64,000 nucleotides of DNA, from assembly GCA_964397445.1 (NCBI GenBank), contig CAYNHZ010000003.1, positions 122,828 to 186,827 of the forward strand. Direction: 5' to 3'. The stretch's first letter is position 1. Each line of letters starts with the position of its first letter. This document shows positions 34,167 through 43,259 of the stretch, piece by piece. The notes under the pieces are model-generated. The model was not told the DNA's origin, did no database searches, and was given only the letters and a program-made list of their open reading frames with translations. This DNA is from CAYNHZ01 sp964397445 (GTDB taxonomy: Bacteria > Bacteroidota > Bacteroidia > Bacteroidales > UBA932). The position numbers and the translations under genes are program-made.

Positions 34167-35957
34167 ATGGCAAATTACAAAATGCATCTATTATGCTGCG
34201 GGGGTACCGGTTGTAGGGCTTCCGAAAGCGCTGAGATAGTTACAAGTCTTAGAGAAGAGATAAAAAAAGTGGGAATGGAAAACGAAGTTCAGGTGGTTGT
34301 TACCGGCTGCTTCGGTTTTTGTGAAAAAGGACCCATTGTAAAAGTTATTCCTGATAATACATTTTACACAAGTGTGAAGCCATCTGATGCTGAAGAGATT
34401 GTCAAAGAGCATGTAGTGAAAGGGCGTAAAGTTAAGAGGCTTTTATACGAAGATCCAAAAACACAATCCCATATCAGTGACTCAAAGCATATGGGTTTCT
34501 ATCAAAAGCAACTTCGTATAGCATTGAGAAACTGCGGGTTTATCAATCCTGAAAATATTGATGAATATATTGCGCGTGATGGTTATGAAGCCCTTGCAAA
34601 AGTTTTACAAGGAACACCTACTGAGGCTATTGAGCAGATTAAGAAGTCCGGTCTTAGGGGTAGAGGCGGTGGCGGATTCCCTACAGGTCTCAAATGGGAG
34701 ATTGCTTCTAAAAGTAAAGCTGATCAAAAATATGTAGTATGTAATGCAGATGAGGGTGATCCTGGTGCATTTATGGATAGATCTATCTTGGAGAGTGACC
34801 CTAATTCGGTTATTGAGGCGATGATTATATGCGGTTATTGCATCGGGGCAACTAAAGGATTGGTTTATATTCGTGCAGAGTATCCTCTTGCTGTAAAGCG
34901 TCTTCAAATAGCTATGCAACAAGCACGTGAGTATGGATTGCTCGGAGAAGATATCCTTGGCACAGGAGTTTCGTTCGATATAGATATCCGTTATGGTGCA
35001 GGTGCTTTTGTATGCGGAGAAGAGACAGCCTTGATACACTCAATGGAGGGACATAGGGGAGAACCTACAGTTAAGCCCCCTTTCCCAGCAGAGAGCGGTT
35101 ATCTTGGAAAGCCTACTAATGTGAATAATGTTGAGACTTTTGCAAATATTCCTGTAATATTCCTTAAAGGAGCAGAGTGGTTTGCATCTATTGGAACAGA
35201 TAAATCAAAAGGGACAAAGGTTTTTGCCCTTGCAGGAAAGATTAATAATGTCGGACTTATAGAGGTTCCAATGGGGACAACTCTTCGTGAAGTTATTTAT
35301 GAGATCGGCGGTGGTATTAAAAATGGTAAAGAGTTTAAGGCTGTTCAGACAGGTGGCCCTTCAGGCGGATGTTTGACCTCTAAACACCTTGATACCCCAA
35401 TTGATTATGACAACCTTATTGCTGCTGGCTCTATGATGGGTTCAGGTGGAATGATTGTTATGGATGAGGATGATTGTATGGTTTCAGTAGCCAAATTTTA
35501 TCTTCAATTCACAGTAGAAGAGTCTTGTGGTAAATGTGCCCCTTGTCGTGTAGGAAACAAGCGTCTTGAGGAGATACTTGAAAAGATAACACAAGGTAAA
35601 GGGACAATGGATGACCTGGATTATTTGAAGAATCTAAGTAGAGTTATTAAAGATACAGCACTCTGCGGACTTGGTCAAACATCACCAAACCCTGTTCTCT
35701 CTACCATAGAGCATTTCTGGGATGAGTATGTTGCCCACGTTGTGGATAAAAAATGTCCTGCTCACAGATGCAAGGCAATGAAAGTTTACTCAATAGACCC
35801 TGAAAAATGTAAGGGGTGTACAGCTTGTGCAAAAGCTTGTCCTTCAAAGGCTATCAAAGGCGAACTTAAGCAGCCTCACGTAATAGACAATAATAAATGT
35901 ATTCGTTGCGGAGCTTGCCTTGAGAAATGTAAATTTAATGCAGTAACCGTTCAATAA
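34167..35957 (+). CDS. hydB: NAD-linked [FeFe] hydrogenase, NuoF-like subunit HydB/HndC
   Basis: Flavin-bearing subunit that exchanges electrons with NAD(H) and, in bifurcating enzymes, ferredoxin. The protein is 596 aa. An N-terminal thioredoxin-like [2Fe-2S] domain (CCGGTGCRAS, GCFGFCEKGP) is followed by a NuoF core with RGRGGGGFPTGLKWE for FMN and NADH, a CNADEGDPGAFMDRS segment, and the [4Fe-4S] site ESCGKCAPCRVG. A C-terminal 2[4Fe-4S] ferredoxin domain (CKGCTACAKACP, CIRCGACLEKCK) ends it. Domain order matches HydB of electron-bifurcating hydrogenases. Confidence 0.95.
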   Translation: MANYKMHLLCCGGTGCRASESAEIVTSLREEIKKVGMENEVQVVVTGCFGFCEKGPIVKVIPDNTFYTSVKPSDAEEIVKEHVVKGRKVKRLLYEDPKTQSHISDSKHMGFYQKQLRIALRNCGFINPENIDEYIARDGYEALAKVLQGTPTEAIEQIKKSGLRGRGGGGFPTGLKWEIASKSKADQKYVVCNADEGDPGAFMDRSILESDPNSVIEAMIICGYCIGATKGLVYIRAEYPLAVKRLQIAMQQAREYGLLGEDILGTGVSFDIDIRYGAGAFVCGEETALIHSMEGHRGEPTVKPPFPAESGYLGKPTNVNNVETFANIPVIFLKGAEWFASIGTDKSKGTKVFALAGKINNVGLIEVPMGTTLREVIYEIGGGIKNGKEFKAVQTGGPSGGCLTSKHLDTPIDYDNLIAAGSMMGSGGMIVMDEDDCMVSVAKFYLQFTVEESCGKCAPCRVGNKRLEEILEKITQGKGTMDDLDYLKNLSRVIKDTALCGLGQTSPNPVLSTIEHFWDEYVAHVVDKKCPAHRCKAMKVYSIDPEKCKGCTACAKACPSKAIKGELKQPHVIDNNKCIRCGACLEKCKFNAVTVQ

Positions 35958-35965
35958 TCTGACTT

Positions 35966-37726
35966 ATGGATAAAATAAAACTTATAATAGATAATAAAGA
36001 GATAGAGGTAGAAAAAGGGACAACCGTTTTCAATGCCGCTAAAGGAATAGGTGTTGATATTCCGGCACTTTGCTATATGAATCTTGAAAATCTCGGAGTT
36101 GAAAATCGTCCGGGCGGATGTAGGATTTGTGTAGTTGAGATAGAGGGGAGGCGTAATCTTGCCCCATCTTGTTCAACAGTTTGTACCCCCGGTATGGTGG
36201 TTCATACCCACACCTTGAGAGTTCTTAATGCACGTAAGACTGTTTTGGAATTGATCCTTTCCGATCACCCAAAAGATTGCCTTATATGCCAGAAAAATGG
36301 AAGATGCGATCTTCAAAACCTTGCTGCCCGTCTTGGAGTGAGGGAGATCCACTCGGTTGAGAACGCTGCTATGTCCACATATAAAAAAGATACATCCCCT
36401 TCACTAAAAAGGGATATGGATAAATGTGTTATGTGTCGTCGTTGTGAGACAATGTGTAATGATGTTCAGACAGTTGGAGCATTGAGCGCAATAAACAGAG
36501 GTTTTACAGCTGTTGTTGCCCCTGCATTTGAACAAAATCTTATTGACTCAAATTGTACCTTCTGTGGTCAGTGCGTAGCTGTATGTCCGACAGGTGCACT
36601 TACAGAGATAGACCATACTCCTAAGATTATTCAAGCTTTGACAGATCCTTCAAAAACAGTTATTGTTCAGACAGCACCAGCTGTTCGTGCAGCTCTTGGA
36701 GAGGAGTTTGGGTTTGAGCCAGGAACACTTGTTACAGGAAAAATGGCTTCGGCACTTCGCCGTCTTGGATTTGATAGAGTTTTTGATACAGATTTTGCAG
36801 CAGACCTTACCATTATGGAGGAGGGAACCGAACTGTTGGATCGTATTGGCAAATTCCTAAGCGGTGATAAGAATGTTAAACTTCCTATTCTAACCTCTTG
36901 TTGTCCTGCGTGGGTAAATTTCTTCGAGCACAACTACCCAGATATGTTGGATGTTCCATCTTCTGCAAAATCACCCCAACAAATGTTTGGTGCAATAGCA
37001 AAAACCTATTTTGCAAACAAAATAGGTGTTGATAGAAAAAATCTTGTTGTTGTATCTGTAATGCCTTGCCTTGCAAAGAAATATGAGTGTCAGAGAGATG
37101 AGTTTAAGATTGATGGCAATCCAGATGTAGATTTCTCAATCTCAACAAGGGAGCTTGCATCGATGATCAAGGCTTCAAATATTGATTTCAATTCTCTTCC
37201 TGATGAAGATTTTGATAATCCACTCGGAGAGTCAACAGGTGCTGCTGTTATTTTTGGTACTACAGGTGGTGTTATTGAAGCTGCTGTAAGGACTGCTTAT
37301 GAACTTTTTACAGGTAAAAAACTTGAAAAGATAGCATTTACAGAGTTGAGGGGTCTTGATGGTATTCGTCAAGCTTCAATTAATTTCAATGGCACAATGA
37401 TAAATATTGGTATAGCTCATACACTCGGAAATGCTCGTAAATTGTTAGACGGAATTAGGGCAGGAATGTACAATTTCCACGCAATTGAGATTATGGCTTG
37501 CCCGGGCGGATGTATCGGAGGTGCCGGACAACCATTGCATCACGGTGATTCTAAGGTTATTAAAGCTCGTTATGAGGCTATATATAGAGAAGATGAGGGT
37601 AAAAAGATAAGAAAATCGCACGAGAATCCTTACATTATTAAGCTCTATGAAGAGTTTCTTGGAAGGCCAATGAGTGAAAAAGCTCATCATTTGCTTCATA
37701 CTCACTATTTTGATAAACGTAATTAA
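35966..37726 (+). CDS. hydA: Catalytic [FeFe] hydrogenase subunit HydA/HndD
   Basis: H2-evolving or H2-oxidising catalytic subunit, 586 aa. The N-terminus has a [2Fe-2S] domain, the His-Cys3 [4Fe-4S] site (HPKDCLICQKNGRC) and two [4Fe-4S] motifs. The H-cluster motifs are canonical: TSCCPAW with Cys312 (proton relay) and Cys313 (ligand), MPCLAKK with Cys368, and EIMACPGGCIGG with Cys512 and Cys516. A small-subunit-like tail ends it. With HydB and a NuoE-like subunit it forms the bifurcating-type complex. Maturases HydEFG are not in this window. Confidence 0.96.
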   Translation: MDKIKLIIDNKEIEVEKGTTVFNAAKGIGVDIPALCYMNLENLGVENRPGGCRICVVEIEGRRNLAPSCSTVCTPGMVVHTHTLRVLNARKTVLELILSDHPKDCLICQKNGRCDLQNLAARLGVREIHSVENAAMSTYKKDTSPSLKRDMDKCVMCRRCETMCNDVQTVGALSAINRGFTAVVAPAFEQNLIDSNCTFCGQCVAVCPTGALTEIDHTPKIIQALTDPSKTVIVQTAPAVRAALGEEFGFEPGTLVTGKMASALRRLGFDRVFDTDFAADLTIMEEGTELLDRIGKFLSGDKNVKLPILTSCCPAWVNFFEHNYPDMLDVPSSAKSPQQMFGAIAKTYFANKIGVDRKNLVVVSVMPCLAKKYECQRDEFKIDGNPDVDFSISTRELASMIKASNIDFNSLPDEDFDNPLGESTGAAVIFGTTGGVIEAAVRTAYELFTGKKLEKIAFTELRGLDGIRQASINFNGTMINIGIAHTLGNARKLLDGIRAGMYNFHAIEIMACPGGCIGGAGQPLHHGDSKVIKARYEAIYREDEGKKIRKSHENPYIIKLYEEFLGRPMSEKAHHLLHTHYFDKRN

Positions 37727-37738
37727 TATTTGAAAACT

Positions 37739-38215
37739 ATGAGTAAAATAGAATTGAATAAATGTCAAAAAGATAAAATCGCAGAGATCTGCGCCGAATT
37801 TGGAAACAATGCAGGTGAGTTGATTAATGTACTCCATAAATGCCAAGGTGTTTTTGGTTATCTTCCCGAAGAGGTACAACGCGAGATAGCTGAGGGGCTG
37901 AATATCCCTGTTTCAAAAGTTTACGGAGTTGTAACTTTCTACTCTTTCTTCACTATGCAACCTAAGGGAAAATACAGTGTGTCTGTATGTTTAGGAACTG
38001 CTTGTTATGTTAGAGGTGCTGAAGGGATACTTGATGAATTGAAAAAAGAGTTGGGTATCGAAGTTGGCGGTGTTACAGATGATGGTAAATTCTCTTTAGA
38101 TTGTTTACGTTGTGTAGGTGCCTGCGGATTAGCCCCTGTTATGCTGATTGGGGATAAGGTTTATGGTCGTCTCGAACCTGGAATGATCAAAGGGATCTTA
38201 GCTCAATACGAATAG
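37739..38215 (+). CDS. hydC: NuoE-like [2Fe-2S] hydrogenase subunit HydC/HndA
   Basis: A 158-aa thioredoxin-fold [2Fe-2S] subunit of the hydrogenase. The four ligands are two Cys in CLGTACYVRGA and two in CLRCVGACGLAP, in the NuoE pattern. The N-terminal helix (ELINVLHKCQGVFGYLPEEVQ) is typical. I start at the ATG at 37739; the in-frame TTG three codons upstream has no support. It is the last gene before a strong terminator. In Thermotoga the NuoE-like gene comes first; here it is last. Confidence 0.95.
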   Translation: MSKIELNKCQKDKIAEICAEFGNNAGELINVLHKCQGVFGYLPEEVQREIAEGLNIPVSKVYGVVTFYSFFTMQPKGKYSVSVCLGTACYVRGAEGILDELKKELGIEVGGVTDDGKFSLDCLRCVGACGLAPVMLIGDKVYGRLEPGMIKGILAQYE

Positions 38216-38247
38216 GAATTCGCTTTTTAAAGCGATATAGAATAGTT

Positions 38248-38285
38248 AAGGTGGTTTAAGGCTTTTGCTTTAAACCACCTTTTTT
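38248..38285 (+). terminator. Strong rho-independent terminator of the hydrogenase operon
   Basis: AAGGTGGTTTAA/TTAAACCACCTT 12-bp stem, extended by a short GC step, followed by a run of T. It lies 33 nt after the hydC stop. Confidence 0.9.
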
Positions 38286-38325
38286 AAATGCAGATTAATA
38301 AATACTATTATTTAGAAAAAATTAT

Positions 38326-38333
38326 TATCTTTG
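38326..38333 (+). promoter_or_regulatory. -7 promoter box (TATCTTTG) for the AraC-type regulator
   Basis: TAnnTTTG match 30 nt before the ATG at 38363. It excludes the upstream in-frame ATG at 38288. Confidence 0.6.
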
Positions 38334-38362
38334 ACAAACTTGTTATTATATCAATACAATAT

Positions 38363-39226
38363 ATGAATATATTCTATCTTCAAGAACATACTTCGTGTCA
38401 CTATTATGCAAAGTTAATTGATGCCGGCTTTAGATACTATGAATCTGATGAGATTGTGGGTATGAAGGAGGGTATTGCAAGGACTAACTATATTGTATTT
38501 ATCCTTCAAGGAAAGATAAACTTTGTGTCTAATGAGTTCAGTTTCTGTGACTCCTCAGGTGAGATGTTCTTCGTAAGTAGAAATTCTACCATTAAATACC
38601 AGCTTTTTGAGGGTGGAAGGTTTATGGTTGCAGTGTTTGAGAGTATAACAAATTTATGTTCTAAAACTTCACTTTTAGAGTTGGTCAATTATAAAAAACT
38701 CATTAAATATGAGGTTAAGACATTTCCTATCAATGATAGGCTTTTTTCTTTTCTTGAACCCCTTTCGATAATTTTGAAAGATGGTGCTAACTGTAAACAA
38801 TTGCACGACATTAAGTTACAAGAGTTATTTTGGTATTTTAGGGCATATTATACTAAGGAGGCTTTGGCCTCCTTGCTCTACACTTTGATAGGTGTCTCTC
38901 TTGAGTTTAGGAATAAAGTTTTGCACAATTATTCTCGAGCATCTACCGTTCAGGAGCTGGCAGAGATTTGCGGCATTTCGTTAGTCTCTTTCAAAAGGCA
39001 ATTTACAGAGGAGTTTGGCGAACCTCCCTACTCTTGGCTACAAAAGAGGCGTGTAAGTTTGATCAAATTCAGATTGGCAGATAAGGATATTCCATTGAAA
39101 CAGATCATCGATGAATTGAATTTTTCATCACTTCCCCATTTTGTAAGATTTTGTAAGAAGAATATCGGTATGACACCCGGAGAATTAAGAAAATCACTTA
39201 TTTGCGGATCAGAATCGGCTGTTTAA
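38363..39226 (+). CDS. AraC/XylS family transcriptional regulator
   Basis: A 287-aa regulator with a C-terminal double helix-turn-helix DNA-binding domain (about residues 190-287: TVQELAEICGISLVSFKRQF, then a second helix ending FVRFCKKNIGMTPGELRKS). The N-terminal 180 residues look like a cupin-like sensing domain without a recognised ligand motif. It lies directly after the hydrogenase operon but has its own promoter and is separated by a terminator. Regulation of the hydrogenase is possible but unproven. Confidence 0.87.
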   Translation: MNIFYLQEHTSCHYYAKLIDAGFRYYESDEIVGMKEGIARTNYIVFILQGKINFVSNEFSFCDSSGEMFFVSRNSTIKYQLFEGGRFMVAVFESITNLCSKTSLLELVNYKKLIKYEVKTFPINDRLFSFLEPLSIILKDGANCKQLHDIKLQELFWYFRAYYTKEALASLLYTLIGVSLEFRNKVLHNYSRASTVQELAEICGISLVSFKRQFTEEFGEPPYSWLQKRRVSLIKFRLADKDIPLKQIIDELNFSSLPHFVRFCKKNIGMTPGELRKSLICGSESAV

Positions 39227-39284
39227 TTTTGTCCGATTTTCAACCACGATGAAATAACTTATTCAACATTTATATAGAAATGTA

Positions 39285-39292
39285 TATATTTG
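39285..39292 (+). promoter_or_regulatory. -7 promoter box (TATATTTG) for prfA
   Basis: TAnnTTTG match 91 nt before the prfA ATG, which would give an 85-nt or so leader. Confidence 0.5.
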
Positions 39293-39383
39293 CAACTTGA
39301 TTTCAATTGAGTTTGGGGATATAAATTGAAGTTATTATAGGGAAAATGAATTTAAAAGTCAATTTAATTGACAAAACGAAAAT

Positions 39384-40466
39384 ATGTCTGATAACAGTTT
39401 GTTAGAGAAGATATTAAGTCTTCATAAAAAATACGACTCACTTTCGGCTCAAATAGCTGACCCGAATATTATGTCGGATATGAAAAAATATGTACAATTA
39501 AGTAAGGAGTACAAAGAGTTAGAGCCTATTATAGGGGCTGGTGAGAAGTACCATAAGATGTTGATCGATTTGGAGGGGGCAAAAGAGATTCTTCAAAAAG
39601 AGAAGGATGAGGAGTTGCGTGATATGGCTAAAAATGAGATAGCTGATATTGAAGAACAATTACCAGCTAAGGAGGAGGAAATTAAGCTGTTACTAATCCC
39701 TAAAGATCCTCAGGATGGCAAAAATGCTATTATGGAGATCAGAGGTGGTACAGGCGGTGATGAGGCGGCTATTTTTGCAGGGGATCTATTTAGAATGTAT
39801 GCAAAATTTGCTGAGAGAAAGGGGTGGAAAATCGAGATAACAAACCAGTCAGAAGGGACCTCAGGTGGATTTAAAGAGTTGATCTGTACAATCTCCGGTC
39901 AAGGGGTGTACGGTGTGCTTAAATATGAAAGTGGTGTGCATAGGGTTCAACGTGTTCCTCAAACTGAAACGCAGGGGAGGGTACATACTTCAGCTGCATC
40001 AATAGTTGTTTTACCGGAGGCAGATGAGTTTGATATTGAGCTTAATATGGGTGATATTCGTAAAGATACATTTTGCTCTTCAGGACCGGGTGGACAATCG
40101 GTAAATACAACCTATTCAGCTATAAGATTGACCCACATACCCACTGGACTTGTAGTTCAGTGTCAAGATGAGAAGTCGCAATTGAAAAATTATGACAAAG
40201 CACTCTCCGAATTGAGGACAAGGCTTTATAATATGGAGTACGAAAAATATCTCAATGAGATGTCAAAGAAGCGTAAAACTATGGTTTCAACAGGTGACCG
40301 CTCTGCGAAAATTCGTACTTATAACTATCCCCAATCAAGGGTAACCGATCATCGTATCAACTATACAATGTATAACCTTCCTGTTTTTATGGATGGTGCT
40401 ATTGGTGAAGTGATAGATCAATTGCAAATAGCGGAAAATGCTGAACGTCTTAAAAGTGAGGATTAA
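39384..40466 (+). CDS. prfA: Peptide chain release factor 1
   Basis: Releases nascent chains at UAA and UAG. The length of 360 aa is standard. The peptidyl-hydrolysis GGQ lies in SSGPGGQSVNTTYSAIRLTH, with Gln methylation site context intact. The stop-recognition loop reads VPQTETQGRVHTSA, the RF1-type P-x-T rather than the RF2 SPF. No frameshift signal is present, as expected for RF1. Its stop overlaps the convergent uvrA end by 4 bp. Confidence 0.97.
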   Translation: MSDNSLLEKILSLHKKYDSLSAQIADPNIMSDMKKYVQLSKEYKELEPIIGAGEKYHKMLIDLEGAKEILQKEKDEELRDMAKNEIADIEEQLPAKEEEIKLLLIPKDPQDGKNAIMEIRGGTGGDEAAIFAGDLFRMYAKFAERKGWKIEITNQSEGTSGGFKELICTISGQGVYGVLKYESGVHRVQRVPQTETQGRVHTSAASIVVLPEADEFDIELNMGDIRKDTFCSSGPGGQSVNTTYSAIRLTHIPTGLVVQCQDEKSQLKNYDKALSELRTRLYNMEYEKYLNEMSKKRKTMVSTGDRSAKIRTYNYPQSRVTDHRINYTMYNLPVFMDGAIGEVIDQLQIAENAERLKSED

Positions 40467-43243
40467 TCCCCATTTCTACTATTTCTTATTAAATATCCCC
40501 CTTTGTCTCCCCCCTCAGGTCCGAGCTCTATGATATAATCTGCGGCTTTGATTATATAGGGATTGTGTTCTACAACGATGATAGTGTGTCCTTTATCTAA
40601 AAGGGCATTAAATGAATTGATTAGTTTTTGAATATCATCGAAGTGTAGCCCTGTAGTAGGTTCATCGAAAATAAACAAAGTATTCCCTGAGTCTTTATTT
40701 AGGTAAGAGGCCAATTTTACCCTCTGACTCTCCCCTCCGCTTAGGGTGCTGCTGCTTTGTCCGAGTTTTATATAATTGAGTCCCACAGATTTAAGAGGAA
40801 GCAATTTGTCTGCAATCCGTTTTGCGGCAGTTTCACTTTGCGATGAGAAAAATGATATTGCCTCATCTACACTCATTTGAAGAATATCACTTATGTTCTT
40901 ATCCTTATACTTCACTTGAAGTATATCGGGGAGAAATCTTTTTCCACCGCAAGAGTCGCATACTGTAGTTATGTCTGCCATAAATTGCATAGGGATGGTT
41001 ATAACCCCTTCTCCTTGGCACTCTGGACACCTTCCTCCGTCAATATTAAAGGAGAAATGGGAGTGTCCGTATCCATTTAATTTTGCGTAGGGTTGTTCTG
41101 AGAAAAGTTTACGGATATCGTCATATACTTTTAGGTATGTGACAGGATTTGATCTTGAACTCTTCCCAATGGGGTTTTGATCCACATACTCAATAGAGGA
41201 GATTCTGTTAATATCCCCCCGAAGCCCTTTAAATGCCCCAGGCTTCTGCCCAAATTGATTTATTTGGCGATAAAGAGCAGGAAATAGAATATCACCAACC
41301 AATGTCGATTTTCCTGAACCACTTACCCCAACAACGGCTGTCATAACATTTAGGGGAAATCGAACATCAATATTTTTAAGATTGTTTTCGCAAGCACCGC
41401 AAACCTCTATGAAAGAGTTTGAGTCCCTTTTTTGATCGTTAATAACAATATTTTTCTTCCCGAGTAGATATTTGATGGTTAGGGAGTGTGGAAAGCTCTC
41501 TAATATTTTATTAGCCTCATTCATATTGATATTTGTTTGAATGGGATCTCCTGTATACACTATTTCGCCACCGTTGATCCCTGCACCTTCACCAATATCA
41601 ATGAGATAGTCGGCAGATCGAATTATCTCTTCGTCGTGTTCCACAACAATAACAGTATTCCCTATATCTCTCAATTTTTTGAGAACATTGATCAATCTTT
41701 TTGTGTCTCTGCTATGAAGTCCGATACTTGGTTCATCAAGGATATACATCGAACCTGTCAGACTGTTGCCTAAGGAGCTGACGAGATTTATTCTTTGACT
41801 CTCCCCTCCGCTCAATGTGTTCGAAGCCCTATTGAGGGTTAGATATGCAAGTCCGACATTCTCTATGTATGAAAGTCTTGATGAGATCTCTTTCAAGACC
41901 TTTGAAGAGATTGTTTTTTCAAAATCAGATAGGACGAGATTGTCTAAGAAAGTGATCAGTTCGCTAATAGGCATTGCCATCAGTTCTGCTATGTTTCTTC
42001 CCCCTACTTTGACATATAAAGACTCTTTTTTTAACCTACAACCTTCACATTCATAGCAAGTTGTCTTGCCAGAATAGCGGCTGAGCATATATTTGTTTTG
42101 GATTTTATACCTTTTTGCCTCGATCTCCTGAAAAAACCGAGTTATCCCTGTGATTTTTTCGTTTCCTTTCCAGATAAGCTCTTTTTGTCCCTTTGTCAAG
42201 TCGTGATATGGGATATGGATGGGAAATCCGTATTGTTCACCATTGAAAATAACCTCCTCTTTGAAATATCTCATAACATCCCCCTTCCAGCAGGCGATCG
42301 CATCTTGATATATGGAGAGAGCCTGATTTGGAACGACAAGAGATTCATCAATCCCAATAATTTTTCCGTAACCTCCGCAAACAGGACACGCACCAAGTGG
42401 GCTATTGTAATTGAAGAGCCACTCCTGAGGTTTACTAAAAACTATCCCATCCGCCTCAAATGAGTCTGAAAATCTTTTTATCTCACTTATCCCCTCTACT
42501 GCACATCCTATGTGGCCATTCCCCTTCTCGAAAGCTGTTCGGATAGAGTCGGAAATCCTATTGATATGATCTTCACACTCAAATACTATCTCTCTGACAC
42601 TCAATCTGTCGATTAACAACATCACATTTTTGTCGGCAAAATCCTCCATATGTGATAGGAGTGTGTCTATTTTCTCAACCTTATCTGTATATATCCTTGA
42701 AAAGCCCCCCTCTTTGAGTGATAGAAGGCGTTCGATGCGATACTCTTTCTCTTCCCATTTTATATCTGACAATATATATAATGCTCTGTCATACAGCTCT
42801 GAAGGAAGTCCTTTTATATAGTCAATAACATTCTCAGTGTTATCGCACCTGACCTCATCTCCACTGATTGGGGAGTAGGTCCTTCCTATTTTTGCATAAA
42901 GCACCCTTAAATAATCAAGAATCTCCGTACTTGTGCCGACAGTAGATCGGGGATTGCGTGTATTTACCTTCTGTTCGATTGCTATTGCCGGTGGAATACC
43001 GGAAATCTTCTCTACTGAGGGTTTGGACATTCGACCCAAAAATTGTCTGGCAAATGATGAGAGACTCTCTGCAAATCTCCGCTGTCCCTCTGCAAATAGG
43101 GTGTCAAATGCCAATGATGATTTTCCGGATCCGGATACACCTGTGATAACCACCAATTTATCTCGAGGAATATCAATATCTATATGCTTTAGATTATTGA
43201 CATCCGCCCCTTTGATTTTTATGTATGGATCGCTGTTTGACAT
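40463..43243 (-). CDS. uvrA: Excinuclease ABC subunit A
   Basis: DNA-damage recognition ATPase of nucleotide excision repair. The protein is 926 aa, with the first Walker A GVSGSGKS at 35-42, two LSGGESQR signatures, and zinc-binding cysteine clusters (CPVCGGYG and CYECEGC in the first half; CPECQGEG and CDSCGGKR in the second). It lies downstream of uvrB and rel on the same strand. A -7 box at 43248-43255 overlaps the short gap after rel and predicts a nearly leaderless independent transcript. Confidence 0.97.
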   Translation of the reverse strand: MSNSDPYIKIKGADVNNLKHIDIDIPRDKLVVITGVSGSGKSSLAFDTLFAEGQRRFAESLSSFARQFLGRMSKPSVEKISGIPPAIAIEQKVNTRNPRSTVGTSTEILDYLRVLYAKIGRTYSPISGDEVRCDNTENVIDYIKGLPSELYDRALYILSDIKWEEKEYRIERLLSLKEGGFSRIYTDKVEKIDTLLSHMEDFADKNVMLLIDRLSVREIVFECEDHINRISDSIRTAFEKGNGHIGCAVEGISEIKRFSDSFEADGIVFSKPQEWLFNYNSPLGACPVCGGYGKIIGIDESLVVPNQALSIYQDAIACWKGDVMRYFKEEVIFNGEQYGFPIHIPYHDLTKGQKELIWKGNEKITGITRFFQEIEAKRYKIQNKYMLSRYSGKTTCYECEGCRLKKESLYVKVGGRNIAELMAMPISELITFLDNLVLSDFEKTISSKVLKEISSRLSYIENVGLAYLTLNRASNTLSGGESQRINLVSSLGNSLTGSMYILDEPSIGLHSRDTKRLINVLKKLRDIGNTVIVVEHDEEIIRSADYLIDIGEGAGINGGEIVYTGDPIQTNINMNEANKILESFPHSLTIKYLLGKKNIVINDQKRDSNSFIEVCGACENNLKNIDVRFPLNVMTAVVGVSGSGKSTLVGDILFPALYRQINQFGQKPGAFKGLRGDINRISSIEYVDQNPIGKSSRSNPVTYLKVYDDIRKLFSEQPYAKLNGYGHSHFSFNIDGGRCPECQGEGVITIPMQFMADITTVCDSCGGKRFLPDILQVKYKDKNISDILQMSVDEAISFFSSQSETAAKRIADKLLPLKSVGLNYIKLGQSSSTLSGGESQRVKLASYLNKDSGNTLFIFDEPTTGLHFDDIQKLINSFNALLDKGHTIIVVEHNPYIIKAADYIIELGPEGGDKGGYLIRNSRNGD

Positions 43244-43247
43244 TTTG

Positions 43248-43255
43248 CAAAATTA
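43248..43255 (-). promoter_or_regulatory. -7 promoter box (TAATTTTG) for uvrA
   Basis: Minus-strand TAnnTTTG match ending 4 nt before the uvrA ATG, in the 16-bp gap after rel. It implies a start of transcription almost at the start codon. Confidence 0.5.
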
Positions 43256-43259
43256 AGAA

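Noticed and set aside
38288..38362. Upstream ATG of the AraC regulator
   Set aside because: It precedes the -7 box at 38326-38333, so the transcript would not contain it.
41817..43256. Several plus-strand ORFs (62-121 codons) inside uvrA
   Set aside because: Antisense shadows of a well-conserved gene with no recognisable motif.
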